Part shown: piece by piece, positions 1-9,845 of the stretch
Numbering within the stretch: the first letter of the stretch is position 1
Layout of the letters: each line of letters opens with the position of its first letter
Assembly: GCA_900617975.1 (NCBI GenBank)
Contig: UZAE01000733.1
Location: forward strand, 1 to 18,998
DNA: 18,998 bases
Source: Rodentolepis nana
Lineage: Eukaryota; Platyhelminthes; Cestoda; Cyclophyllidea; Hymenolepididae
Reading direction: 5' to 3'
Notes under the pieces: generated by a model
Database searches by the model: none
What the model was told of the DNA's origin: nothing
Seen by the model: the letters and a program-made list of their open reading frames with translations, nothing else
Made by a program: the position numbers and the translations under genes

Positions 1-172
1 ATTTGGCCACTTCCACAGTACTCATCTTACCTTTTCCTCTACCTTTGTGTCTGCCTCTTTTACATCTGTGACATACTCTTCTGTCGTCCCTCCCTCTTGA
101 CTTTTTCTGACTTTGACATTCCTCCCCTCTGTGAAGTCTGAAGTCAACTAAAGTCCTAATGATATTATCATA
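1..172 (+). mobile_element. SINE-X copy A, 3' part, head cut off by window edge and tail displaced
   Basis: This is the first of ten recognisable copies of a ~320-370 bp interspersed repeat (SINE-X). It enters mid-element: the CCACTTCCACAGTACTCATC block is near the left edge, followed by the pyrimidine-rich CTCTACCTTTGTGTCTG block and the GTGAAGTCTGAAGTCAACTAA block. The copy stops at ATGATATTATCATA, where copy B begins. Its missing tail (AAGTCTGCCGTTTGATATC) resumes after copy B at 506-524, so A was split by a later insertion. Homology is clear; the 5' part lies outside the window. Confidence 0.85.
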
Positions 173-497
173 GGGGTATGCGATAGACTTACCTACATGT
201 AGTACACCCCGGGCAACGTATACTCGTACGGCAAAAAAGTCAATAAACCGGCAGTTGACTTCTGACTTCTAATTACAATGTCCCCACTCTATGTCATATC
301 CGACCACTTCCATAGTACTTATCTTACCTTTTCTCTACCCTTGTATCCCTCTGTCTCTTTTACATCTGTAAATCACTCTTCTGTTCCCCCTCTCCACTTT
401 TTGTGTCTTTGATGTTTCTTCCCCCTGTGAAGCCCGAAGTCAACTAAGGGGCTAATGATAACGTTCAGAACGCCTACCATTCGAAATAAATTAATAT
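173..497 (+). mobile_element. SINE-X copy B, full length, inserted into copy A
   Basis: A complete copy running from GGGGTATGCGATAGAC to ACCATTCGAAATAAATTAAT. The 8-bp direct repeat TTATCATA flanks it at 165-172 and 498-505, as expected of target-primed insertion. After the second repeat the sequence continues as the 3' end of copy A, which makes this a nested insertion. The A-to-B order gives relative age: B is younger than A. The copy is noncoding. Confidence 0.85.
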
Positions 498-524
498 TTA
501 TCATAAAGTCTGCCGTTTGATATC
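498..524 (+). mobile_element. 3' tail of SINE-X copy A, displaced by copy B
   Basis: TTATCATAAAGTCTGCCG followed by TTTGATATC matches the family tail (ACTATCAAAACGCCTGCC then ATTTGAAAT). It is the missing end of the copy at 1-172. The first eight bases are the right target-site duplication of copy B. Confidence 0.75.
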
Positions 525-1478
525 AAAAACTGTTAAAATTATCAACTTAGTGCCCGTCAACAAGCGAAAGGTTACACATGAGGAACGAAAAGTAATCTAC
601 GAACGATATCCTTATTAAGAATGGTGCAACTAGGCATTCAAATTGTCGCACTTTTAAAAGTCACATTAATTGGACTACTATTATTAAAGTTCTTCGTCGA
701 ATTTACCTACTTAAACCCATTTTAACGAAGAAATAACACTGATCGTAACATCAACTTTACTTACTCTATCAAAATTGGTGTGTGGTCTTTGTTGAAAAAT
801 AGTGAGCATTCGTAATTAAAAAATAATAGGTAAGAATAGCAATAGGAAACTTTCTGCCTTTAATTAGTTTGTTTGACCATATTCTCTTGAATAATTGTTA
901 CATTAAATGGAAACTGATACATTTAATAATAAATTACACTTATATAAACGAGCCAAATTGACTTTTGTTGATTTGAAAATTCGTGGAAGAGAAAATCCGT
1001 AATTAAGTTTAGATCTTAAACAAGCAATCTTTAGCTTAAAACAATCCTTAAATTTGATTTTAAAGTCATCTTTAAATTCTGTAATATTACTTAATTTTTA
1101 CAAAGGTAAACCAACAAGTGAGTTTTACTCTTAACGCCTTTCAATTTCCCTGCAATTTTCTCCCATGGAACATTATCATCAACTGATTTTAATTGCTTTT
1201 TCAAAGTAAAAAATGTACGTCTACCTTGTCATGTGTCATAATAATAAAATAAACTCTATTTAAATACCCTAAAAAGTAAGAAAGCGCAATTGACGTAAAG
1301 ACGTCTTACGATGACGTAAATAGATATTTTCAGGGTAACAAGCAAATCCAATTTTTTTTTAAAAAAAACTTGCTTTAAATTGTATTACTTAGTAATAATA
1401 GCTCTCGAAATCCTGTTTAAATTTCACTATAAGACTCCTCGGTTTCTCGGTGAGTTCGTGTTCTATTAATCCGATTCT
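525..1478. other. Gene-free AT-rich stretch with CRE-like motifs
   Basis: No ORF of useful length or recognisable domain on either strand. Two local structures stand out. Three CRE/ATF-type motifs are packed at 1291-1319. At about 1340-1374 an AT-rich near-palindrome has nine T followed by eight A, flanked by AAGCAA and TTGCTT. Confidence 0.6.
1291..1319. promoter_or_regulatory. Cluster of three CRE/ATF-like bZIP motifs
   Basis: TGACGTAA occurs at 1291-1298 and again at 1312-1319, with GACGTC between them at 1300-1305; the middle is nearly palindromic (GTAAAGACGTCTTAC). TGACGTAA is a known CREB/ATF/PAR-bZIP-type binding sequence. Three in 29 bp of AT-rich DNA is unusual. No gene is recognised nearby, so function is inference only. 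Confidence 0.3.
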
Positions 1479-1490
1479 ATTTTCACTTCA

Positions 1491-1840
1491 GCTCCGCTTT
1501 GGGGCGTGAGATAGACTTACCTCCACATGGTGCACCCTGGGCATCGTATACTCATACGGCAAAATGTCTATTAATCGGCAGTTGACTTCTGACTTCAAAC
1601 TACTATGACCTGACTGTCTGTCATATTCGACCCCTTTCACAGTACTCATCTTAACTTTTCCCTGCCATTGTGTCTGTCTGTCTGTCTCTTTCACATCTGT
1701 TAATCATTATTCCATCCCCCCCCCCCGCTCGACATCTTGTCACTTTGTTGTCCCTCCTTCTCTTTGTGAAGCCCGAAGTCAACTAAAGGGCTAATGATTA
1801 CTATCAAAACGCCTGCCATTTGAGATAAATAAATGAATAG
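1491..1840 (+). mobile_element. SINE-X copy C with 12-bp target-site duplication
   Basis: Flanked by a perfect 12-bp repeat, ATTTTCACTTCA, at 1479-1490 and 1841-1852. It starts with ten extra bases (GCTCCGCTTT) before the family head GGGGCGTGAGATAGAC, and ends TGAGATAAATAAATGAATAG. It holds an expanded CTGT tetranucleotide run at about 1671-1686 and a poly-C run near 1718-1727, both in the pyrimidine-rich middle. The antisense reading frame over its head half is only the repeat. Confidence 0.9.
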
Positions 1841-1852
1841 ATTTTCACTTCA

Positions 1853-2089
1853 CCAATATACTAATCTTATAAATGTTTATTAGATCACTTTAATAAGTAA
1901 TTCATGAAAGATTCCGATTCATAAGTAAGGAAGGTAACAAAAAATACAAAACTTTCAACAAAGAGAAAGCTTTTTTCACTCTTTGTTGTCTAAAATGTTA
2001 ATACTTTCTGTTGGCTTTGTTTAATGTAAAACTAAATTTGACGGGTCAAAGTTTTATTTTGAAACTAAGCAAAAGAATTTAGTTGCAAA
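1853..2089. other. Gene-free spacer between SINE-X copies C and D
   Basis: AT-rich, without an ORF, hairpin or repeat I can recognise. Confidence 0.5.
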
Positions 2090-2210
2090 CATTTATTTAT
2101 AACAAATGGCAGGCTTTATGAAAGTTTACACTAGCCCATTATTTGAATATGGGCCTCACGGCGGTTATGAACATCAAAGTCTAAAAAGGTCGAGAGGTGG
2201 AGCAGATGTA
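2090..2210 (-). mobile_element. SINE-X copy D, tail half, interrupted by mariner
   Basis: Reading rightward this is antisense SINE-X: an ATTTATTTATAAC tail, AAATGGCAGGC, a diverged CATTAGCCC-like block, AACATCAAAGT, AAAGGTCGAGAGG, then AGATGTA. It is one of the more diverged copies and carries a small deletion before AGATGTA. It stops at a TA (2209-2210) where the mariner TIR begins. The rest of the copy resumes at 3667. Confidence 0.75.
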
Positions 2211-2236
2211 TTAGGCTGGCAACTAAGTCATTGCCG
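2211..2236 (+). repeat. Mariner left terminal inverted repeat
   Basis: TTAGGCTGGCAACTAAGTC followed by ATTGCCG. The inner 13 bp (2224-2236) match the reverse complement of 3547-3559. The outer part has no good partner at the right end. Confidence 0.7.
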
Positions 2237-2284
2237 ATTTCAAATAAGAAGGCAAATTCGGAATTTTTGCTTAAAATTATAACT

Positions 2285-3292
2285 TTATTCAATTAGATAT
2301 TGGCCGTTCTTGTCGATGACCTTTTTCCATCGTTCTGGCAGAGTAAAAATTCCCCGTTCGTAAAATGTCTGGTCTTTGCTATTAAAAAACTGAATTAGGT
2401 GTGATCCGATATCATCCGCGTTGTTACAAATTTTACCATTTAAAGAGTTTTGCATGGAACGAAACAAATGATAATCCGAAGGCGCAAGATCAGGGCTATA
2501 TGGTGGGTGTGACAAAACATCCCAACCCAGTTCCAATAATTTTTGTCGAGTAACCAAAGATGTGTGGGGCCTTGCGTTATCATGATGGAAAACAACACCC
2601 TTCCGATTTGATAATGCCGGCCGCTTATCTTCAATTGCACCCTTCAGTTTTTCGAGTTCTTCAACATACACATTTGAATCTATCGTTTGGTTCTGCGGCA
2701 TGAGTTCAAAATACAAAATTCCTTTGTGATCCCATCACCAGACTGATAGCATAATCTTTTTTTGGTGAATCTCTGCTTTTGATACTGTTTGGGCTGGTTG
2801 ATCTTGCCTCACCCATGATCTCTTGCGAGTAACATTGTTATAAACTATCCACTTTTCGTCGCCAGTAACTAGGTTCTTCACAAATGGATCATTCTCATTG
2901 CGTTTCAGTAGCGGCGAATCACAGATGCTAATCCGTTGCGTCAAATGAATTTCCTTTAACTGGTGAGGGATCCATAAATCAAGTTTCTTGACATAACCAA
3001 GGGTTTTTCATTTTTTTTCAATGCATGTATGCGACACATTGAGCTTCTCTGCAATATCTCGTGTCGTGCTGTGACGATTTGAATCGATAATGGCCTTGAT
3101 ATGGGTTTCATCCACTTCGACTGGGCGGCCAGATCGTTGTGAATTTTTCAGTGAAAAATTTCGACACTGCCTTTCTTTTAAGGCTTCATCTCCATATGCG
3201 GCACATAACTTCCTTTGTGCTTGCGATGCGTTCTTGCCTTTTTGGAAGTAATACAATAAAATGTGTGGGAAGTGCACGTCCCGATCTTTCAT
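2285..3292 (-). pseudogene. Mariner transposase, inactive (in-frame TGA stops, internal deletion)
   Basis: A cut-and-paste transposase relic read in one frame from ATG at 3290-3292 to the stop at 2285-2287, about 335 codons against the usual ~345. The order is normal: a paired-like N-terminal helix-turn-helix region (SGRPVEVD), a second one (TTRDIAEKLNVSHT), the first catalytic Asp in TGDEKW, the second in HHDNARPH, and the third in YSPDLAPSDYHLF. I count 34 residues between the second and third Asp (DD34D), so all three catalytic Asp remain. Two in-frame TGA codons break it: one after CIEKK (3006-3008) and one after LSVW just before the second catalytic block. About nine to ten residues appear missing between RQC and NFSLK in the first helix-turn-helix. 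The style is nearest the cecropia/Hsmar1-like group; subfamily is uncertain. Confidence 0.9.
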
Positions 3293-3306
3293 TTTTAAAT
3301 TGGGAT

Positions 3307-3473
3307 AAAAACAAACCTAAAGTACTAAACAAAAAAATTTTTTACTAATTAACCTTGAAGCCCATAGATAAAAACAAAACTAAAGAACTAAACAAAACAA
3401 CATTTTTTACTAATTAACCTAGAAGCCCATACAGAAAGAAATTTTTTACTAATTAACCTAGAAGCCCATACAG
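3307..3473. repeat. Tandem repeat inside mariner, 63-65 bp unit, about 2.6 copies
   Basis: Unit 1 (3307-3369) and unit 2 (3370-3434) each run from AAAAACAAA through CTAAAG, TTTTTTACTAATTAACCT and GAAGCCCATA. A 39-bp partial third unit follows at 3435-3473. It lies between the transposase start and the damaged right TIR, in what was the element's 5' untranslated region. Confidence 0.8.
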
Positions 3474-3482
3474 TTAAAAAAT

Positions 3483-3655
3483 ATAGGTTAGATGCTCTGG
3501 CCACGTTAACAAAACGGAAAGTATAGAGGGAATCCGTCAACAAAAACGGCAATGACTTAATAGGTTAGATGCTCTGGCCACGTTAACAAAACAAAAGAAG
3601 TATAGAGTGAATCTGTCACTAACAAAACAAAAGAAAGTATAGAGTGAATCTGTCA
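3483..3655. repeat. Second tandem array at the mariner right end (77-bp then ~37-bp period)
   Basis: A 33-bp block (ATAGGTTAGATGCTCTGG and on to AACAAAAC) is identical at 3483-3515 and 3560-3592, a 77-bp period. A shorter unit containing AGTATAGAGTGAATCTGTCA is then repeated at about 37-bp period up to 3655. The TIR-like CGGCAATGACTTA sits in the first unit, so the transposon end itself was pulled into the duplication. Confidence 0.8.
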
Positions 3656-3666
3656 ACAACACCCAA

Positions 3667-3851
3667 TAGAAGAGACTGGCACAAATGTAGAGAAAAAGGT
3701 AATGTGAATACTGTGAAAGTGGTCGAATATGGCATACAGTGGGGTCATGGTAGTTTATAGTCAGAAGTCAACTGTCGGTTTATAGATGATTTTCCATATA
3801 AGTGTACGTTGCTCGGGGTACCCCACATGAAGTTAAGTCTATCACAAACCC
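3667..3851 (-). mobile_element. SINE-X copy D, head half
   Basis: Continues copy D: TAGAAGAGACTGGCACAAA, then GTCGAATATGGCATACAGTG, AGTCAACTGTCGG, and the head in antisense (GTCTATCACAAACCCC) ending at 3851. Joined to 2090-2210 it makes one near-complete copy, so the mariner arrived later. No clear duplication flanks the whole copy, in keeping with its divergence. Confidence 0.8.
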
Positions 3852-6800
3852 CATTTGGAAGCATTATATTACAAATTTCAAAGTTAAAGCTGTATTAATA
3901 AATAATTGAATGACCTTGATTCATTCCTTTGATTTCGTGAATACCAGTCCATAGATTGTCACTGACTTTTAATGATATTTCTCTGTGAATATCTTTCAAA
4001 AAATGTTACTGTTTATTCAGGTTTAAGAAAACACTAAGACGAATTAGGATAGCCGACAGCGTCATCTGATGTCGAAGTACCATCAATCTCTTGCTAAATA
4101 AAAGGCGAATTTGATGGAGAAATTTTAAGATGAAAGTGCTTTATAGCTGAGAAGGATGAATGTAAATATTGGGAGATAGGTTATCCAAGGGTAAAGAATA
4201 GGTTCCGACCCTATTTCTGACATGGTTCTCCAATTTCTTGACATTTATTCTATTTTAAGCACTATCATAAGAAGTTGAACCCTTTAACATAAATTTCTAC
4301 TACTATATTGAATTCTTTTAGGCAAAATAAGGATGGATTTTCGAAAGATAATTTATAGCATTTGCATTGCTGATTGCGTAAATCTGACTCCTTTTGGATA
4401 TTCATTCTAAATTAAATATTTCTTTACAAATATAGCTATTTTATTATATTGTGGTGAGCTTACGGGGAGTTTTCTCAAATGCTGTTTAATGTTTCCATAA
4501 AATGCATTGGTCTTAAAATGTTGACTCCGTTCGTTTTACAAGGTAATAAAATATCCCACTTTTAAGAAGAGAAAAAATGGATATGATGGATAGTAGAGTA
4601 AGCTTTCATGACGCTTCTATTGTATCCACTTAGTAATGGAACACAAATTATTTGTCCACTGCGTTTGTTGCTAATTCAGATCTCGGTGTTCTACTTAATA
4701 TGCCGAATTTTAGCATTTAAGTTCCAATTCAATTAAGCCACCGGATTGCCGAAAATTGGCTCTTATTGTCTATTACAGGGTCGACTTAATTACGACCCCG
4801 GTTCAAAAGTTGTTCATATGTTAGTTTTGAAATAAATATTGACAAAGTCAGGGAGGATATATCATACTGCTGTGGGAGTTTATTTTGTCCTATACTTCAT
4901 TCCCCTTCATTGGTTTCCAATTTGCTGTGGACTATAGGAAGTTTCCGTCCATTAACGACCGGAAAGTGACCCTTTATTCTTCTTTAGTGCTCCTCATATT
5001 GAATGTACTTAGACAAATCCTAGATTTCTTCAAGGAAAAAGAATTCGTGTTTATTTTGGGCTAATGTACTTCATTTTCAAACTAAAAGACTGCCTTGTTA
5101 ATGAATTTCGAAGAATGAGCATCTTGATCAGAGGTTTTAAAAATTGAATTTGATAAATTTATTTCATAGGATGGCTTCAACAAAATGATTTATTATAAGG
5201 TGCCACCCATCCAAAGTTGTGAAAAATTAACTAAGTAGGAAAATTGTAAACAACATTGACTGCCTTTAGGCCAAATAATAAACGAACTCAAGTACAACCC
5301 AAACTTCAAATTTTTTGCAAAATGCTCCCTTGTTGAATTATACATCTGCCATCCCAATCGTATCTTAGGGGGGGGGGGACGTAAATGCGGATTGGTTAAG
5401 GAAACAAAATTGGTTAAAAAAGTGCAATTTTTCACAATGTGATTACAGATGTCAAGGCCATCTAGTTACATTGTGTGAAATCCGCGCAACCCAATCTTAA
5501 GGCGTACAAGATACGGCCATAGTTTATTGGTTGAAGACTATGCTAGGCGTATGTGGATGACTCACACATCAGCTTTCCGATTGGATCGCCTTCACGTCTA
5601 TGCGCACTTTTACCTCTCGCTCTCACCTCTCTCCAAGACTTTTTTACGCGTACTAGTTCTAACTCCCTTCCAAATTCCTCCTTTTCTATCGCAGAGAAAT
5701 GCCGTGATTTTATTGTTAAAAAAAGATTTAAAACGATAGCTTGTGAGAATAGTTGGTTGAGCGATATGTAACTTTAGTCAGAATTAGGTTAGTTGCAGTC
5801 TAATTTGAAGTGCTGATAGGCACAAGATAATGTTCATAATTAAGTTAAATCTATCAGATTGAGTGTGAACCAAAAGTTGCTGCACTTCGTAAAGATTGGC
5901 ATGCCGCATTTTTATTGGTTATGGGAAGGGCCCTGTTGTTAGAGTGCAAGCAAACCGATAGTGCTTGACCGTTGCAAAGACGTATAATTCAGGAAAGTGT
6001 GGTGGAAGAAAGTAAGCTACTTTTACAGCGGTTTTTTCGTCTTGCAGAATTGTCCTTTTCTGAAGGAACTTTTAAAATTTTCATTTTATTGATTGAAATA
6101 AATGGCAGCAAATCTATTAATTATTTAGTAGGATTGGGATCGTCAAATTCTTGATAATTGGCCTATTGGGTTATGGGGAAAATATATCGAATGAAGAAAC
6201 CAAATCAATTTAAATTTTGCTAATCAATGATCTAATCCGTTAGTATTTACGCTTTGAAATGTTGATACTGTGGTTTGATTTCAAATGACAGAAACAAATG
6301 ACAAAAATTATTTGCCTATTCAAAGACAGAAAGATTTGGATTTAACTGCCTATCAGTATAAATTAAAACATATGATGACTTAAATGGTCAGTCATTTAAA
6401 AAGAACATTTTGGCCAGTTACAGAGATGAAACGTCTCCTTGGAATAATGATCTAGTCCGCTTCTGAAAAATTAACCACCAAGGTCTAAGATCCAGTGTTA
6501 TCTCATCAAACTTGTGCACATTTCATGGAAAATATTACCCAACCAAACGAAAGCCATGCAGAGAGTGCTGTTATCAACCAATCACGTTCCCATTAAGGAA
6601 GAATTTTGTTTCTTCAATACCAGAACGATGAAAACATTTGTCAATTTTCTTACGTTAGTAGCCAACTAACTACATTCTATCTTAAAGCAAAATTCTTATG
6701 AAATGATTTTCTTTTTATTAACTTAAGATACTAATCAAAAGTGTTTGAATGGTATAATCCCTGACAATTTGACGTAATTACCTACATTTAACCGAATTCC

Positions 6801-8195
6801 TTAACCAATTTCCAACAGCAATAAATAGTCTTAAATCATTGGTTGTTAGTCAAAGGAATAATTTTTAATAATTTTACAAAGTACTCTCATGTTTGGTGAG
6901 CACAGCCTCTCCGATAATCGCCTTGAATCTGAAGACCTGTCCCAACTTCAAGGACGAGAATAGATTGCTTTAGATATTTTATGTAATTGAGTTGAAGAAT
7001 GAATTTTTTTAACATTGTTTCTTAATTGCTTTAAATACTCAACATACTCGCTTTAAAAAGTCGAATAGTATTTAGAAAAAAAGACTAAATAAGCCGAAAC
7101 GTTTAGGTTCATTCAACACAGCTCACCATTAGAGTTCATTTTACATTTTCGTCATCATAAATACCATTGTCCTATTCTTACGAGCGTCTTGAACTGATAT
7201 ACATCCACATTAATAACCACTTCGCTTTCTCGATTTCTTAATCCTCTTTCTGATTATAATTTATAAAAAATAGTCAACCCACTAATTACTTTTGTTCTTA
7301 TTGATTTAAAAATTTTAATTATTGAAGGAAGGAAGAGGTGAACTGTATTCGTACGAAGAATATATTGGTGTTTCCTATTTTCAGAATCTATTCAGACGTG
7401 ATTTAAATTTTATTACAATCAAACAACCGACCCTCGGCATTGCAACTACTAGTGTGAGTTGCTATGACATATAAAAAAAGGTGTTTGTTTGTGTGTTACC
7501 CCTGGATAAAGGCACACGATGAAAGAGGTATTGCATATCTCCGCCAAGTGCAAATTAGGGGAGACGCCAAGACACAAAACGATATAGAGTAGACTCTTAG
7601 TCAAATAAACTTTATTGTCCTATACTTTTCGAACAATTATTTGCCTTTTTAAAAAAAAAGAGACATAACAATTTGAAAATGACCGAAAACGTTCATGGAT
7701 CTTGAAAGGAAGTCCACATTGACAGGAAGGTTGGAGATAGTATTATAAATGGAGGTTCGATCAATTATGACCGGAGGAAAGCTGAATATATATGTCTCGA
7801 ATAAATTTATGTTAAATGTTTACTAAATAAACAGAACTCATTCCAAAGAATCAGCAGGCGATATAAGGGAAGCATTGACACTCCTGGTAACGAGTTTTCA
7901 TATAAGGTAACAGAGTCGAGATTTAGTGAGAACTTTAAAATTTACTGAGGTGGTTGTCGTAGTTACATCTTACATTTTTTACTACAGTCTGCAGTACCTT
8001 ATTTCTGGTTGCTATGACAAGGGCTCATTGGGAGTTAAATTTAAGTAAGAATAGAGTGGTACACAGAAGAATTAAAAAAACAATTGCAATCTAGTCAAGC
8101 AGCATGAGACTAGATCTTGAAGAAGAAATTGAATACTAGATATGATAAATCTAATCAAAAATAATAGTTGGAGGTAATAAAAAATCTAATTACTT
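3852..8195. other. Long gene-free stretch
   Basis: I read both strands and find no domain, splice-bounded coding exon, tRNA or transposon. Small structures: a hairpin GGGTCG/CGACCC at 4778-4798, and a poly-G run at about 5368-5376. A pyrimidine-rich, less AT-biased patch lies at 5480-5700 with overlapping short ORFs and no recognisable protein. Another less AT-rich patch at 6890-6960 has a short open frame (MFGEHSLSDN...) too small to call. The stretch could be intergenic or intronic. Confidence 0.5.
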
Positions 8196-8535
8196 TTCAG
8201 CAACTTAATATGGTTTCAATAGACTTACCTCCACGTGGTGCACCCTGGGCAACGTATACTCATACGGCAAAAAAGCCTTTTACCTGGCTGTTGACTTCAG
8301 ACTACCATGTCCCCACTGTATGTCATATTCGACTACTTTCACAGTACTCATCCCACCTTTATTCCACCTTATCTACCTTCTTCTTTGATACACTCTTCTG
8401 TTCCTCCCCCCCTCTTGAATTTTTTACACTTTGATGTTCCTTCCCCTCTGTGAAGACTAAAGTCAACTAAAGGGCTAATGATAACAATCAAAACGCCTGC
8501 CATTTGATATAATAATAATAATAATATTTTACCTA
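8196..8535 (+). mobile_element. SINE-X copy E
   Basis: The head is worn (TGGTTTCAATAGAC in place of the family start). The body is standard: CTCCACGTGGTGCACCC, GTATACTCATACGGC, a short middle lacking part of the CTGT run, and a GCCTGCCATTTGATATAAT tail ending in an (ATA)n run at about 8508-8527. A candidate duplication, TAATTACTT, lies at 8187-8195 and 8536-8544, continuing imperfectly. ORFs on both strands here are readings of the repeat. Confidence 0.85.
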
Positions 8536-8544
8536 TAATTACTT

Positions 8545-9831
8545 CAAGTCTGATAATATTTTGAAGGGGCAAGACTAATGTATTTTTATTACAACTAAGC
8601 CCCCTTTAAATAAATTGTGCCTTTAGTGGACGAAAATACTTCTGAGAGCATTTATTAGTGGAAGAAAACTGAGGGACAAATTCTCCAGAACGATCATCAC
8701 CTAACCAATCAAAATTTGACTTTTTATTTTTTCCAATGTAAAGAGAATAGGTCAAGCTCCATATTAGCCCAAAACGACTTTCACATTTTAATGTGTCAAC
8801 AACAACTTAAGTAGGTAAGACAAACCTTAGTTTGTAAGGAATGAGGGTTTAGCCTAAGTATCTTGCATGGGAAATAAACCAATGCGATACCCAGCCAAAT
8901 AAGACAAGAATATAAATAAAAATTTCAGAAGTAATAATGAAACACAGTCAAGCAACTAAAGCCTTCAGTTTAAATTAAATATTTTTATTGACTTTTATTT
9001 ATATAACTTGACTTTCAGCAGTCCAACCTGATAGGGGACACTTTCGTGGGTTATGGTGTGCCGCGGAGATTGAGGTCGATTCAAAAGGCAGTTGACCAGA
9101 CAAATGAATATCAATTTAAATGAACAAATATTTGTATTCATTTGTCTTTCGTAAGCACGTTCTTCACTTAGTAAATAGAAATTGCTGTGAAAAACAGAGA
9201 CAATGTAAAGGGAATCATACACGTTTTAAAGACTGAGTAGAGGCACCATTTTCAATTTTAATTGAATACATTTGATTTTTTATTTATGATGAGTAGCAAC
9301 TGAGAGATTTTGTTTTTTTAGAGAAATGGTCCGATTTTAGCGCGTCAAAAAGGTCTAATATTTGATCAGATATGAAGTGCAAACAGTGCAAAACAAACTA
9401 TTATGCTATGTTCAAGGAACAGCTACATCCGATTACATGAAAATTTTTCTCATATTATCATTTATTTGTGAATATTGTGCAAAATGACTATTCACATAGG
9501 AAAGAAATTTCATGAACTAAACTCAATCGTACTGTGAATGCACAAAATATTCTTCCCATACTCTGGTTTTAGTCCTGCGATGATCGTAGTCGACGTGTGC
9601 CGAATTTCACTATTATTAACCTTGATAAAGCTACATGTCTGTATTAGAACATTTAAACACATTAGGAAAGATGAACCAATTTAAGGGCCTATGAGAGAAA
9701 AATAGCAGTATTATGCGTCTGCCCTTCCTTTTTCACTGAATAAAGAAATTTGATACTTAATAACCTAGTCTCGCAAACTTCGAATTCTAGGGTTCAATTC
9801 ACACAATTTTAATGAAACTATTAAGTATTGT
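8545..9831. other. Gene-free stretch with one foldback
   Basis: No supported gene. The 75-codon minus-strand ORF at 8995-9222 lies across an inverted repeat and resembles nothing I know, so I treat it as chance. Confidence 0.5.
9098..9147. repeat. Foldback: 13-bp perfect inverted repeat, 24-nt loop
   Basis: AGACAAATGAATA at 9098-9110 is the exact reverse complement of TATTCATTTGTCT at 9135-9147. The loop itself holds CAAATATTTG and ATTTAAAT palindromes, so alternative folds exist. No flanking duplication was seen. It could be a tiny MITE relic or chance AT-rich symmetry. Confidence 0.6.
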
Positions 9832-9845
9832 ATTAATGTGAGTAT

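Larger units (their letters stand above)
2211..3666 (-). mobile_element. Degenerate mariner transposon inserted in SINE-X copy D
   Basis: A mariner-type (IS630/Tc1/mariner, DD34D) element with its transposase on the minus strand. The left end is TTAGGCTGGCAACTAAGTC, a typical mariner TIR start, directly after a TA. The right end abuts TA at 3667-3668, so the target was the TA in the repeat's AGATGTA. The right TIR is damaged. A 13-bp match to the left TIR (TAAGTCATTGCCG at 2224-2236) survives in reverse complement at 3547-3559, and tandem duplications follow it out to 3666. At 1,456 bp it is longer than the usual ~1.3 kb because of repeat expansion between TIR and start codon. It looks immobile. 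Confidence 0.9.

Noticed and set aside
173..300. tRNA-like head (A and B boxes) for SINE-X
   Set aside because: GGGGTGTGCGATAGAC and later TATTCGACC loosely recall tRNA boxes, but spacing and consensus fit poorly on either strand.
2440..2640. 66-codon minus-strand ORF within the mariner
   Set aside because: Alternative-frame shadow of the transposase.
3139..3348. 69-codon plus-strand ORF
   Set aside because: Opposite-strand shadow of the mariner transposase N-terminus.
2090..3851. A direct-repeat duplication around the whole of SINE-X copy D
   Set aside because: Flanks (TTTAGTTGCAAAC and ATTTGGAAGC) share too little to claim.
4778..4798. GGGTCG/CGACCC hairpin
   Set aside because: Six-base stem with no extension or second copy; expected by chance in 19 kb.
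5527..5771. Two overlapping plus-strand ORFs in a pyrimidine-rich patch
   Set aside because: No protein resemblance; the composition shift alone could mark a promoter, exon or old repeat, and nothing decides between them.
6890..6962. Short open frame (MFGEHSLSDN...) in a less AT-rich patch, considered as a small exon
   Set aside because: Too short, and no convincing splice pair or homologue from reading alone.
8995..9222. 75-codon minus-strand ORF
   Set aside because: Lies across an inverted repeat; no domain, signal or splice context; length is within chance for AT-rich DNA.
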